Assembly: GCF_052857255.1 (NCBI RefSeq) | Contig: NC_135505.1 | Coordinates: 136,766,356-136,830,355, forward strand | From: Amblyomma americanum | Taxonomy: Eukaryota; Arthropoda; Arachnida; Ixodida; Ixodidae | Length of the DNA: 64,000 nt | Reading direction: 5' to 3' | Shown here: piece by piece, positions 1 to 11,800 of the stretch | Layout: every line of letters begins with the position of its first letter | Position numbering within the stretch: position 1 is the stretch's first letter | Notes under the pieces: model-generated | What the model saw: the letters and a program-made list of their open reading frames with translations, nothing else | What the model was told of the DNA's origin: nothing | Databases searched by the model: none | Translations under genes and position numbers: made by a program

Positions 1-516
1 AAATGAAAGAAAACAGAAATAGCGCTCGACTTGATTTCAGTATAAAGCGCGATTGCGAGAAAAAACACTTCCGGATGTTTTGACACGCGCGCGGAAGCGG
101 AACAGTTCATGCGGAAGTTCGCAATATACTTCCGGGGGCATGTTAAGAGACGAGCAGTCAACAGCGTTCCTGACATTCCTCTTTCTGAAACAAAGGAGGA
201 TGTTTGGCTCGCAAAATACTCGGAGATTGGTTGCCAAATTTGGCTGCCTCGTGCCGCCACATTTACACGGCTTTGTTCATCGACCACTAATTTCTGATGA
301 GGTGTTCTATGTTTGAAAACGATTGCGTTGGCACTCATCAACGCCGAATAAGGTTTTCAGCGTCACCTCTCGGCAGGAGCGACAGTTTAGATGCCTCCTC
401 GCTGTAACGCTTGACAAGAGAATTTCGGTAAGCCGGTTTGCTCCCATGAATAAAAGGATCCCGTACATCATTTCATAAGACCGAAAAGAAACTTTGCACG
501 ATGGCATTATGGCATT
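1..516. other. No gene recognised
   Basis: Unique-looking sequence with no convincing coding potential, splice-bounded exon or known repeat. The short open frames on both strands have no recognisable motif. Confidence 0.5.
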
Positions 517-1000
517 GTTCCTTCCTTCCTTCCTTCCTTCCTTCCTTCCTTCCTTCCTTCCTTCCTTCCTTCCTTCCTTCATTCCGTCCTTCCTTCCTTC
601 CTTCCTTGCTTCCTTCCTTCCTTCCTTTCTTGCTTCCTTCCTTCCTTCCTTTCTTGCTTCCTTCCTTCCTTCCTTCCTTCATTCCTTCCTTCCCTTCCTT
701 CCTTCCTTGCTTCCTTCCTTCCTTCCTTGCTTCCTTGCTTCCTTCCTTCCTTCCTTTCTTGCTTCCTTCCTTCCTTCCTTTCTTCCTTCCTTCCTGCCTT
801 CCTTTCTTGCTTCCTTCCTTCCTTCCTTCATTCCGTCCTTCCTTCCTTCCTTCCTTGCTTCCTTCCTTCCTTCCTTTCTTGCTTCCTTCCTTCCTTCCTT
901 TCTTGCTTCCTTCCTTCCTTCATTCCTTCCTTCCTTCCTTCCCTTCCTTCCTTCCTTCCTTCCTTCCTTCCTTCCTTCCTTCCTTCCTTCCTTCCTTCCT
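517..1000. repeat. (TTCC)n microsatellite, ~480 bp
   Basis: Nearly pure pyrimidine tract of TTCC units with scattered TTGC, TTTC, ATTCCG and CCCTTCC variants. The variants are not random: a ~100-bp block with the same variant order occurs at about 581-680 and again at 830-929. This implies an internal duplication with an offset of about 249 bp. The tract has no stop codon in several frames, so it creates long but meaningless open frames rich in Ser/Phe/Leu/Pro on the plus strand, or Lys/Glu/Gly/Arg on the minus strand. Confidence 0.97.
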
Positions 1001-2319
1001 ATCGATCTCATTTATTTAATTTCTCCCTATACTTTACGGTATAGTAGTCGAGAAAAAAGAATTCTAGGATTGAGTGCAAAGGAATCTCCCATTCATCAAG
1101 TTCTAACCGTTCGGAGATTTAGCGCGGCTCGTGGAAAAGCTAAGAAAACAGAGAAGCAAAAGATGATGCCTGGAATCTTTCATTCATATCTCGCTTGTCA
1201 GGCTCCCACGCATCTCACATTCCTCCACCTCTTCTGCCAATTTCCTTCCCTTTAAACTTCCGGCAAGCCTAACGACGCCACGATATTACGCCAGCGCTCA
1301 TTCGATACCGCCCTATACTACACACACACCACGAAGCCCGGAGGGGCTCCTTCCATCTTACGCACGCTTTCAGTTTCGACGAATAGCGGACATCCGCTCC
1401 CGGCTGCCAATAGCCGAGCGCTGTAGCTTGAATACGCTTCCCGCGAACATTGGCTTCTTTTGTTGCTTGCTGTCGAAGCAGGGATTCGAGGGCTACAAGT
1501 GAAAACAAGGCAGACAAAAATATATCGCCCACTTAGCCTGATTGATCGCAGCTGATAACGCCTTGGGGTATACGATCAGTGCGCGGGTCGTCCTTGGCGT
1601 GCAGGTTTATGTGTAGCGGCGGAGCGAGTCAAGGCTGGAGTTGCGTAAGAGACACGGCCCCTGGCTTTGAGGGCAAGAAGCAATCAAATAAGCTCAGCAC
1701 CCTTCTGTGCTGTCGGAATGACGCCGGAGCGATAAGCGGGAACGAGCGATGTAAAGCTACAAACTTAGACTAGTGCACTGCTGACGTCAGTGCAGGGTGC
1801 CTGGAAACTTCTTCACTTAGAGGAGCTATGCCATGGCAGGCAGGATCGGTGAAACTGCGTCGTCGATTTTTGTTTCCTTCGCGAGAGCAGGAAAAGATTA
1901 AAGAAAAAGGACGATGAAGCGCCGAGGGTATTGAGAGACCTTCTCGGGGATCGTGTGCTTTAATGTTTATTTGGTGCTTTCTGTTCCAATTGTTTCATGG
2001 TCGATTATGGACACTAGACAACACAAGCTAATTCACGCAAGCACCATGGATTGGTTAAAGGAAAACATTTCTGAATTGATTTTTTCTTTTCGCGTGAAAT
2101 AGCTGCAATGTGGGCTGTGAGACAAGCGGCAGGGGAGGACTTCGGATCAATTAAACCACGTGGGGGGGGGGGGGTCTTGTGATATAGCGTCGCACAACAC
2201 ACTAGGGGTTTTGAATTTTGCTAGGTGAGGTATATTTTAGCTTAAATTAACCTTGAAGTATTTCGTCGAGCTACATTTGGCGAGCTGACTTTCTATTGCT
2301 CATTTTCTTCAATTCGCAG
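1001..2319. other. Unrecognised intergenic or intronic DNA upstream of the receptor
   Basis: No exon or known repeat recognised. It contains a G homopolymer at about 2161-2173. Because the receptor exon starts with a splice acceptor, part of this stretch is probably the intron upstream of it. The matching 5' exon was not identified. Confidence 0.4.
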
Positions 2320-2432
2320 GCCTCCGACCTCAGGGACCATGAGAGGTGGCTCCCGCACACACCGATGCTCCTGGTCCCGGTGAGCCTGAACGGGAAGGGT
2401 TAACCAGTGCTTCACGGCCAACCCCGGAGGTC
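2320..2432 (+). promoter_or_regulatory. 5' UTR of receptor exon with two upstream ORFs
   Basis: A pyrimidine-rich tract ending in CAG at 2317-2319 looks like a splice acceptor, so an exon probably begins at 2320. Before the main ATG (2433) lie two short upstream ORFs in other frames: ATG 2339 to TGA 2383 (14 codons) and ATG 2365 to TAA 2403 (12 codons). The first ATG has the favourable context ACCATGA. Upstream ORFs of this kind usually lower translation of the main frame. That effect is inferred here. Confidence 0.5.
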
Positions 2433-3548
2433 ATGGATTGGAACGCCACGCCAACCACAGATGGGTCTTCTACCTGGAACGTCGCCGAACTCACCGAGCC
2501 GAGCGCCTGGACTAGCCCCGTGCAAGTGGCCATGGCCGCCCTGCTGGTCTTCCTGCTTTCCCCAGTCATTCTGTGCAGCAATGCCCTGCTTCTCCTCTCC
2601 ATGTACCGCTTCAAGAGGCTGCGCACTCCAAGCAATCTCTTTCTGGTGGCCCTCTTCAGCGCCGACTTTGGAATCGGCCTCCTGCTTCCTCCAGGGCTGT
2701 ACTTCGAGTTCGCCCGACCCCAGATACGGTGCTCGGCGCTCTGTCTTCTACCCTACTGCCTCTTCATCCAGTTCAGCGGCGTAGCCATGCTGAGCTCTGC
2801 GGCCGTCGCTCTAGACCGTTGCACCTCTCTAGCCCTCCCTCTCACCTACAACAACCTCATCACCCACCGAACCGCCGGCCGCATTGTCCTGGCCATCTGG
2901 GCCTACGCCATCCTGGTATCCGGGACTCCTCTGCTCACGCTACCCCCGCTCAAGTCCCCTTGCAGCTTCCGCCTAGTGTCCAACCCCATCCGGGTGTTTC
3001 TTGTGTGCGCCCTCTACCTCCCATGCCTGGCCGTGATGACCAGCAGCTATGTGTACGTGTACGTCGTGGCCCGAAGGCACGCCCGAGCCATCTACTCGGT
3101 CGAGGGCAACCTGAGGACGGCGCTGCCTCCGGACCGCCACTACGGCTGGACGCTGACTCTAACGGTGGCGACGTTCGCGCTGCTCTGGACTCCAGTTGTC
3201 ACATTCGTCGTGCTCGACGCAGCGTCCGAGGAGCCGTACGACCCGAAGAGCGCCTTCTACCTCGGACTGGCGGGACTCAGCGCGAGCTCGGTGGACCCAC
3301 TCCTGTACGGCTTCCGGAACTCGGAGTTCCGTGCAGCGTTGCTGCGCATGCTCAAAGAACTGCTGCCCCGTATGTCGGGCGACTTCCTGGGCGACAGTCC
3401 CAGTGCACTGCACCGTAGTCGATGCGGCACAGCTTCCACGTTGAGGCCCGCCGGAGCCAGCACAACCCTCCCTCCGCTGGACACGGAGTGCTCGGCATGT
3501 ACGAGGACGCTGATTATGATGGATCTCAGGCCTGTCAGCTACGTGTGA
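2433..3548 (+). CDS. Class A (rhodopsin-like) G-protein-coupled receptor, orphan
   Basis: An uninterrupted 371-residue frame from ATG 2433 (context GTCATGG) to TGA 3548. The longer open frame upstream has no ATG, so this start was chosen. Seven hydrophobic segments lie near residues 32-57, 67-89, 103-128, 150-170, 186-211, 238-262 and 275-294. Family marks: SN in TM1 (usually GN), SAD in TM2, DRC at 128-130 in place of DRY, LWTP in TM6 (usually CWxP), and DPLLY at 288-292 in place of NPxxY. Cys100 near the top of TM3 and Cys177 in the second outer loop could form the usual disulfide. There is an N-glycosylation site at Asn4. The tail ends in Ser-Tyr-Val, a class I PDZ-ligand pattern. It should act at the cell surface through G proteins. 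The general look recalls adenosine or amine-like receptors, but no ligand can be assigned. It lies about 5 kb upstream of the kelch gene on the same strand. Confidence 0.9.
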   Translation: MDWNATPTTDGSSTWNVAELTEPSAWTSPVQVAMAALLVFLLSPVILCSNALLLLSMYRFKRLRTPSNLFLVALFSADFGIGLLLPPGLYFEFARPQIRCSALCLLPYCLFIQFSGVAMLSSAAVALDRCTSLALPLTYNNLITHRTAGRIVLAIWAYAILVSGTPLLTLPPLKSPCSFRLVSNPIRVFLVCALYLPCLAVMTSSYVYVYVVARRHARAIYSVEGNLRTALPPDRHYGWTLTLTVATFALLWTPVVTFVVLDAASEEPYDPKSAFYLGLAGLSASSVDPLLYGFRNSEFRAALLRMLKELLPRMSGDFLGDSPSALHRSRCGTASTLRPAGASTTLPPLDTECSACTRTLIMMDLRPVSYV

Positions 3549-6500
3549 GCAGGTGTCAGCGGATTATCGTGTGACCAGAACTACCCGTCTTGTGCTGTTC
3601 TGTTCCTTTTTTAAGTACGGGATGTTCTCGGTGCCCTGTGGCCTTTGTTGTGTTGTTGTTCCAGGAAATGGGTCCTCAAATGGAGGGCCTTGAACCGTTC
3701 ACCGTAATCTTTAGGTGTAAGGTGTGAGATTTAATTTGGTTGTGAGCTTCAAATTCTGAGGACTTGGCTCAATTCTAGCGCTTACATGCAATATCTGTGG
3801 GTGCTGAGTTTTTGACTGTCGACGAGATGCATTGGTGGAGAAGTCAGAAGAGGAATGCAGCCTGTGAATGCGCCGAATAGCCACGCGTGTTTTCTGTTCT
3901 CATTCCATATCCTTGTCTGCCAATCCCCGAATTGTTGGACACCAACTGGTGGACTTTCGGTACTTGCAACTTCACTGAGGTTTGTTGGCAGTAGAATTGA
4001 TACGAAATGACACTTGAACTATTGAACAATGTTTCCAATTCATGCGAAATGTACTTGCTTAAGATTCCAAAAATTGCTCACTCCACTGAGGGAGTGCAGT
4101 AATAGTTAAAACCTGTTATTGCCGTTATAATTATGCAACTTGCGTCGATTCAGCGGATATTGTAATTGGGGCATAAATGGCCCTTGGCTTAATTGAGATA
4201 AGTGTCTTTGGCCAGTATAGTGTAAGGATAAGGCAGAAAGGTGCGGCATGAGCTCCCACCGTTGGAGAAATATTTACCCGCACAAAACAACTGCGACTAT
4301 TTGGGGTCACAGTCGGGCTTGTGTACACTCGCCCATTCTCCTATTGATGTAGTATGTCGTCTTCGTTGAATACCAAATGCCACATAGTCTTCCCGGTGGC
4401 CGAACAAGCTGCTCTGTAAATATGTAAATAACTCTCTCCGTAAGTTCGCCGATGCACCCTGCCCTCGAACTGAACACATTCCTACCATCCGCATTCCTCA
4501 ATGCAGCTGCACGTTTCCAGCACCTTCGATACGAATCGAGCTTTAAATGCACCATCGTACTTTCTTTTCCATCTCGGTCGCGTCATTTCTCGTGGAATGT
4601 GTCCGCGGACTTAACGTTATTCTCCATTTTCACCCTGACTGCAACTTGTGTTCCCATTTTCGCGGCTTGTACGTCCTCGCTGCTGTAACCATGGTTCTTC
4701 GGGCTGCATTTTGAATCAATCACTTTTTTTTTTTGGGGGGGGGGGGGCGAACGCAATCTAGCTTTGCGTGAAGCAACAGGACAGTTCAGTGTTGCGTCGG
4801 GAATTCCCAAAAATAGCCGGCTGAGTTTGTTTTTTTTGCTCGGCGCGTGGAATTTTCGATTTCGCATTCCAGGGTGATGCCGCAAGGTTTTCGTTATTAC
4901 GTATGTTGAAATCCGCGGTCGCTTTGAGGCATTGCTGCCGTGGACGGCGCTAACGTACGTGATTGCGGCTGCAGCTTATGATATGTAAGCTATGAGCCAT
5001 CCCAGGTTTCCTATAGGTGTAAAGTTTTCAACGGCAACAGCCGCCTCACGTTATTACGTTTAAGGGAGCACATGAATTTCAACACGTCTCATAGCTACAA
5101 GCTCAAGCGTCAGTAAGCTTTGTAAAACTATATATGTTAAATGGACGTTCAAAAAGTTTAATGGACGTTTTCTTTGCCCTTCATGTGCTTCTGAAGTCTT
5201 GCATAATGAAATTAAAGTCGGCTAGGAGTATCATGCGCAACGTCATGAAATGAAAATTGATAAATAACCATTGGAAAAGCTCGTGTATGCTCGTCACGAA
5301 TCTATTCTAAACGAACCATGGGAGGTGTGTTGATATTGGTTAAAGCAGTTTACTAGCTCAATATCGTGCTTTCAGCCAGTCAGCACCTGCTGAGAATTGA
5401 ATCTCCGACAAGGATCGACTCGGACCACAGTTTACTGAGGGCGGAGCATCACGCTAACGTTGTGTTTTTTTTTTCGCAGTTATGATAATGAAAAGCTTTA
5501 TTGGTCTCAGGAGTTCGTGGTGCCTGGTGTGGTCGCTACCTTCAGTACGGGGCATTGTTGGCTTTGCCAGTTGCTATCGCGTAATACGTTAACGGTTTGA
5601 AACGCGCACAGTGTGTAGTGGTCATCGTACTAGCTGCAAAACTGCCATCTATCGGCGAGAATTTTAAGCCGGCACACGCAGTTAGTTATTCTGCGTCTCC
5701 CGGAGGAGTGGTGGGACCGAATTCTTAGCATTTCTATCACGCATTTCGCGAGCGTAGCCTAGAAGTATCGAACCGCTCTAGTCAGCAGATATGCCTTCTC
5801 AGGATAATTCCAGAAGAATTCATGGTCAGTATTAAAGGCAGCGTTTGGATGCGCTCGGTGACAGGTAGTTTGCAGCTCGCGAGATATTCGAGAACGTGGC
5901 TTGATAGCAGTGCGTGGACTCGGGACACAAAGAGAGGGGGGCTCAACACTGTCGCAACACAACATAGTGTCAACACAGCTGTGTTATGTCACCTCTTCTT
6001 TAGTCCCATTCTATGCGCTGGATTTTCATTGTGTTATACAATTTACATCACCCAGCAAACAAACTGTTGTCGCCACATATGACGCCCCTTCATGCTTCTA
6101 CAGCAGTGCGAAGTCACGAGCCAGCTCGGTGTTGTTTTATGTATTGTGTTCACAACTATTTCGTATCCTTCTGTACTGCTATGTTTTAAACTGATGTTCG
6201 CTTGAGATTATTATATGCACTTGAATCTCTGAAGGCGCTTCTTCCTAGGAAGTTTTATGCATAGTATTGTCAAAAGGCATCACGAACGCAGGGTTCTTAC
6301 TACACATCTGTCAATTTTCATTTATTTAAGAGTGATAACCACGTGCAGAAACTTCCTTTTATCTTTTGATAAGTTTAGTAGTATGTTGCCGTGTCTAAAG
6401 CAGGTGCATATTTTATGCGCTTCTCTTTACGCCGCAGTCTTGTAAGCAATTAAAAACCAAAGATAAGTTTTATTTATACGATGCTTCGTGAGCGGCAGAG

Positions 6501-7330
6501 TGCTTTAATATTTCACTTCATGGCCGCAAAACTGCTCAGGAAGACTGAAATATTCCCAGCGTAGATCTGAGGCAGAAACACAAGTACCGAGTTCAAGAAT
6601 GGATATATGCTGCCACGAAAAAAAGATGCTATATATGACAACTATATATGACATATGAACATATGTGACGTATGTACATATATGACAACCGCAGAACACA
6701 GAAGTGCATATGCTTGCAGGTGTTAACGCGAACTGATGTCTTCCCTAGAAAATAAGCGTTGTAACCAAAGAGACAAGTGCAGTGGCAATAAGTGCTGGCC
6801 TTTTGAAAGTTTCCGAGTTCAATAGCGTACTTAACTGCTCCTCAAGACAGCAATGTTCTTGAAAGCTCAACACTCAAAACTACGAATAGACGATTCAAAT
6901 CCACATATTGAAAGCTTGTTTTTCTAACCGTGTGTTAGCAAACATTTGTCGTGTACATGCATTGTAATCGCTTACAATGAATACTGACACGATTACTTCG
7001 TTTTTGAAGAGCGCATACTAAGAAAGGTACCCAGTTGTGAAAGCGTGAAAAGAACGTGCATTAACAGGACCAGATAATGAAAAATTTGCCGGATTAGCAC
7101 AATATAACGATTTCCAAACCGATTACTGCCATTTTTGAATATTTCGCTCTTCCTCATTGGCTGAAGTTATTAGCTGAAGCCTAAGGCGTGGGATAGCTGT
7201 TGCTAGGGTGAACGGCGGGAATTTTGAAAATGGCATTTATTCTGAAAGAAATCGTTATATTATACCTACTCTGATTCTCTCATAAGGTCTTCTTGACGCA
7301 GAGGTTTTGTAATTTTAAACTGAAATTATA
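3549..7330. other. Receptor 3' flank and intergenic DNA
   Basis: Probably begins with the receptor 3' UTR, but no clear polyadenylation signal was found close to the stop. The rest is AT-rich with a mixed A/T/G homopolymer at about 4724-4748 and no exon that I can support. Confidence 0.4.
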
Positions 7331-7420
7331 TCGTCGGCGCGGTTCAGGTGTCCAACGATATATGAGACAGATACTGCGCCATTTCCTCCCCCCCCCCCCA
7401 AAAAAAACAATATTATTAAA
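7331..7420 (+). mobile_element. SINE family A, 3' fragment
   Basis: Matches the last ~90 bases of the family A (Ruka-like) SINE: GCGCGGTTCAGGTGTCC, then the ACAGATACTGCGCCATTTCC block, a C/A-rich stretch and a short ATT tail. It is 5' truncated and in plus orientation. Confidence 0.75.
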
Positions 7421-8018
7421 CTCAAATTGATTAGAACGTGCGCAGCCGGACATCGATAAGGCGGCAACAAGGGTCTAGGTCAACGCAGTATACTCGGCTG
7501 CGTTTTATATATACATATGACATTTTTATATGACTTCACAGACACGCACAACCAAAAGTATGTATAGAAGAAAGAAAGCTATTCAGAGTATATGAAAAGT
7601 ATTATTATTACTAGCAGCGTTGCGCTGAGTTAAGGATCCTCGCACCACTGTGTGTTCACATAGAGCGCGTATGTTTTTGGCGTTTGCTGTGTTTGTTGCT
7701 TTTTTAAATGCCTCTGCATACATTCATAAATGTATTATGCTACACTACAGCGCTATTTTTGGTCAATAAGAACCTATTCTTACCGTGCCGAAACTAAACT
7801 GACATGGGATGTAACTAAACAGCATTATTGCAAACAGGGCTTTCACAAGGACGTCACCCGGACGCATTATGAAAACTCCGGTTTGGCACACAGGTAGAAG
7901 CCATTTTTAAGGGAACATGCTATTTGCATTCAAGCTATGATTAAGCAACATACAGTGCTTTCGTTCTGAGTATTTTCATCTAGATGCATGATTCCACTAT
8001 CCTTATACAAGTTCGGCG
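7421..8018. other. Unrecognised intergenic DNA
   Basis: AT-rich sequence with no gene or repeat recognised. Confidence 0.4.
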
Positions 8019-8186
8019 CTATAGACCTTTTCACTGTTCACAGCTTGATTGAGCGCGCGTGCATGGTGGACTGTGCAGCGCATGCGCAGTAGACGCCTGT
8101 TAGAAATCCACCAATCAGAAGGCTGCTGGCACAGTCCAGTGGTAATATAGCTGCGCTAAAAAAGGCAAATGTGAAAAGGTCTATAG
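8019..8186. mobile_element. Small MITE-like element with 16-bp terminal inverted repeats
   Basis: CTATAGACCTTTTCAC at 8019-8034 is matched by its exact reverse complement at 8171-8186. The ~168-bp unit has no coding capacity. It carries a GCATGCGCAGTA motif resembling an NRF1-type site. The transposase family is unknown. Confidence 0.75.
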
Positions 8187-8323
8187 TAAAGAATAATTTG
8201 GTTCTGGTGTGCGGGCTATCTGTTCCCTGTTATATTGCTCGTAGCTGTATATACTCTTGGGTGCAAAAGTAATACATAACGCTTGCGGTTGCATGGATTC
8301 TGGCGCATTTTGCTTCAAGCATC

Positions 8324-8423
8324 NNNNNNNNNNNNNNNNNNNNNNNNNNNNNNNNNNNNNNNNNNNNNNNNNNNNNNNNNNNNNNNNNNNNNNNNNNNNN
8401 NNNNNNNNNNNNNNNNNNNNNNN
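8324..8423. other. Assembly gap (100 N)
   Basis: Exactly 100 N, a conventional size for a gap of unknown length. The right edge cuts straight into the right arm of a palindromic MITE, so the missing sequence includes at least the left arm. Confidence 0.99.
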
Positions 8424-8512
8424 GGTCATGAAAATCGGCCTACTCCATTGACTGGATGGGGGTTCTTTGGCGGGAAAAGCCGCTGCGTTCTTGAGTTGTA
8501 GCCGACTATAGC
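8424..8512. mobile_element. Palindromic MITE (family P), right arm only
   Basis: Matches the right arm of the elements at 18761-18990 and 22448-22730: ATCGGCC, then GGGAAAAGCCGCTGCG, then TTCTTGAGTTGTA, ending in CTATAG-like bases. The left arm is hidden by the gap. Confidence 0.75.
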
Positions 8513-8680
8513 CTTTTTAGGCAGTTATGAGAGTTTTGATTCCTTTTTGTGTCCGCGAGGTGCTCAGGCAGAACAATTGCGAAAATAATGTTTGTGAGAC
8601 TGATCCGGCGTGCATCTTGAAATCACCAGCGCCACCATGATTGTGGTGTCTCTGAGCGTGTGTCGTCGTTCGCATGGCAG

Positions 8681-8891
8681 CAACCCGAGGAGGCGGAGCG
8701 GGCCGGCTCGCTGCCGCCGGTGCTGCGGTCGTTCGGCAAACGGCGCTATTCGGTGCAGAGGCGGCTCAACTGGACCGACCATCCCTGGCGCCAGGTGGCA
8801 TTCAGCGACCGCCTGAGGGCGCCCCCTGGCGAGCCCGTCATTGCGGTGCTCGGAGGCGCTGACCCCGACAGGCCTGAGCAGGTCGCCACCG
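8681..8891 (+). CDS. Kelch gene exon 1 in window
   Basis: Encodes a basic linker, then the first kelch Gly-Gly (AVLGGADPD). The donor is ACCG|GTGAGT, phase 1. No in-frame ATG fits, so this is an internal exon. The 5' edge is the least certain boundary of the model. Confidence 0.75.
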
Positions 8892-11800
8892 GTGAGTGGG
8901 CAGGAATGCTCATACTCCCCCACTCACCTCCCCCCCCCCCCCTCCCTTAACCACACACTGCAGCGAGGCCTAATCTTCCGTAGACCGGACGGCACCTTGA
9001 GAGAGTGCCCACTCACGCTCACTGAGGAATATTTTGCCTCTCTCACTACACTCACTCACACATAATTTCACGAACTCTCACAGAACCTAGCTCATACTCA
9101 AATGAAAACACGTGCTCATAGGGGTTCATTCACTTTTATATATCGCACGCATCACTGATTGCCACCCTTGCGCGCCATCATCATCATCAGCCTGACTACG
9201 CCCACTGCAGGGCAAAGGCCTCTCCCATGTCTCTCCAATTGACCCTGTCCTTTGCCAGCTGCGCCCACCCTATGCCTGCAAACTTCTTAATTTCACCCGC
9301 CCACCTAACCTTCTGCCGCCCCCTGCTACGCTTGCCTTCTCTTGGAATCCACTCCGTTACCATTAAGGACCAGCGCCACGCACCCGCAATGGACGGTCCA
9401 ACGAGATTAAACCTTGTCACAAGGAAGTAGTTTACAAGTACAAAAAAAAAACACAATTATGCACTTCTGAAAGACCGCTTTCCTGCTAAATAAAAATAAA
9501 TTATATGAAACACGTGTTCATTACCTCACTGTCAAAAAAAAAAAAGGGATCTGCTCAGGACTGATAACAAATTACTTTTATCAAAAAAAAGAACGTAAAT
9601 GAATCGACATGCGCTTGCCTTCTCAACGGAGTTAAGTACTGAAAAAGACGAACGCACAGGAAGAAAGGCCCCCGACAAGCATCACTTGCAATTGACCAGA
9701 CTAACGATCAAAGCAGATGACAACAGCACTCGTCCCAAGCCCTACTTCCCGTGTGTTCGTCCTTAACGCCACTTTACCCATTTTGAGATTATGAACAGTC
9801 AAGGTTGCGTTCAGGATCTGTTGTGTTTACTCCCACAACGGACTTCCGTCAAGTCGAACTCGCCTAACTCGAACATTCGATTTATTCAAAAAGACACTTT
9901 GGTGCCGCAAATATCACATCGCTTGTATTAAACATCCTCCTTAATTCAAATAAGCCGTCAATGTTCTTCATGTTCGACTGATCAAGATTTCACGTGTTTA
10001 CATAATGCATTTCTTGAATTTTTTCGTCACAAAAAGTAGGAAAATTTGGCTTTTTCGTCTTCAGTTATCGCTCGGAGCACTCGGAGCCGAAGAAAATGAT
10101 TAATGGGGGAGGAGACAGAATTGTCGCCCCTGTCTGATAACCTCTCAGAAAATTCGCCCTTGCAATCACCAATGAAGTTTTCCTATACCGGCTTTCAGGG
10201 TTATGCATGGCGCGACTCTATCCCAAGAAGTGCCCTTTCTTCAAGCGCTTCGGCATCCTTCCCCGTCCGTTGTACCACCACAGGGCCGTGTGCTTCAACA
10301 GGACCGTCTACGTGGTCGGTGAGTGTTTCCAGTGGGAAAAAGAAAGTTAGCTTCTAAACCGAACGGCATTATCATTCTCGCGTTCGCGGCAGCGTATACT
10401 TACCAATCAAATCACGAGGTGCAGCCGCAATCCTCGCAAGTATAGCCGTTGTTGCGAGCTTTTAATCACTGCACAACTACGCCATAAACCCTGAAAGTCG
10501 TGTCAGCAGACAATAAGAGTCGAACCTCGTTATAGCGAAACGGTGTAAAAAAATAATGGCTATAACGAAGGAATGACGATTCCTGTTGGAAGCTCGGTCA
10601 ACACGGGCTACAACGAAGCTATGGCTTTAACGAAGTAATCGCCGGGCCCCTTCAGCTTCGTCATGAAGTAGTTTCTAAATTTTTGTTGTGCTGAATAAAA
10701 TTAGGAAGACTCCTGTCAAATCCGGCGGATAAACTGCCAAATGCAAAACTTCCTCGGCATATAACTGCACAACTTCATGTGCGAAAGCGGGTACCGTACC
10801 ATTGCTCCATGAATGCAGACCACGGAAGTGCTGATGGTCAGTTTGAAATGCCTGCTTGCTGCCAATGGCGGCAATACAGCCGCTGGCTTAGATTTTTTTG
10901 TTGTTGTTGATAATCCCCTCTTGTCTTTCCAGAATCTGGGATTGAATCAGCGTCCTGGTAAAAAAAAAAAGAAGCTGTAAACATTAAATATAACAACAGT
11001 CGCTGATACCAAAGAAAGCAATGGAGAAATTTATCTTTTTTGTTTAAACTGGTGTTGGCCACACTAGGAAAGTAGCTGCCTAATAATTTCAGATATGAGG
11101 CAATTTTACACACAGCAGTAGAGGATACAGACACGTGACGACGGTGGAAGCGAACTCATGACCTCCGCATGGTTTCGGATCCCACTGACAGCATGCGGCT
11201 GTCGTTTGAGGCAGACCAGATAGACACGCATGTGCTAAGGAAGCCAGCCCGCACGAGAGAGCACTCGAAAATGTCTGGCGCAGAAAAAAAAAATAATCTT
11301 TCGCCTCTGCATAACCCTGTAACGCACAGCAACTCCGACAACATCACACGCCTATATATCGGAGAATAATAACGGTGGCGGTGACCAGCCGTGCATAATA
11401 TACGGCAGTGAAAACCGCAAAACTCGATATCTCAAACACACATTATACGTGAGCGGCTGCAATCGTAAAGGCGGCGTCATAATGTCGCGCCACAGCTCGC
11501 CGAAGACACCGCTGTAGCCGACAGGAGCCTACGGCAACGCCGCAGGGGATGGTGGGATGGGGAGACAGGGTATGGGTTTTTTTTTTTCATTCTCACTTCG
11601 AAAAATAGCCCCGCATCTTCTTGCGGCGTTCCCATAACACGCTGTCTCGTTAATGTCCCAACAACCTCTGCTGGCCTCCATAGCTTGACGCTGCTAGCGG
11701 CAGACGAGCCTGCGGAACACTGCAGACGCGGAAACTGCCTCGTGTCTGCCTGAAGGAGGCTTCGTACATAATAGAGCACTGCGGGCAACCGCAGGCTGCA

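Noticed and set aside
494..1255. 253-residue open frame over the TTCC repeat, and Lys/Glu/Gly-rich frames on the other strand
   Set aside because: A tetranucleotide repeat with no stop codon in several frames; there is no independent coding signal.
2573..3418. 281-residue frame overlapping the receptor
   Set aside because: Shadow frame of the high-GC receptor exon, with Pro/Arg-rich nonsense composition.
8637..8680. ATG in a perfect GCCACCATG context as start of the kelch protein
   Set aside because: It is out of frame with the kelch sequence; the in-frame upstream codons contain no ATG.
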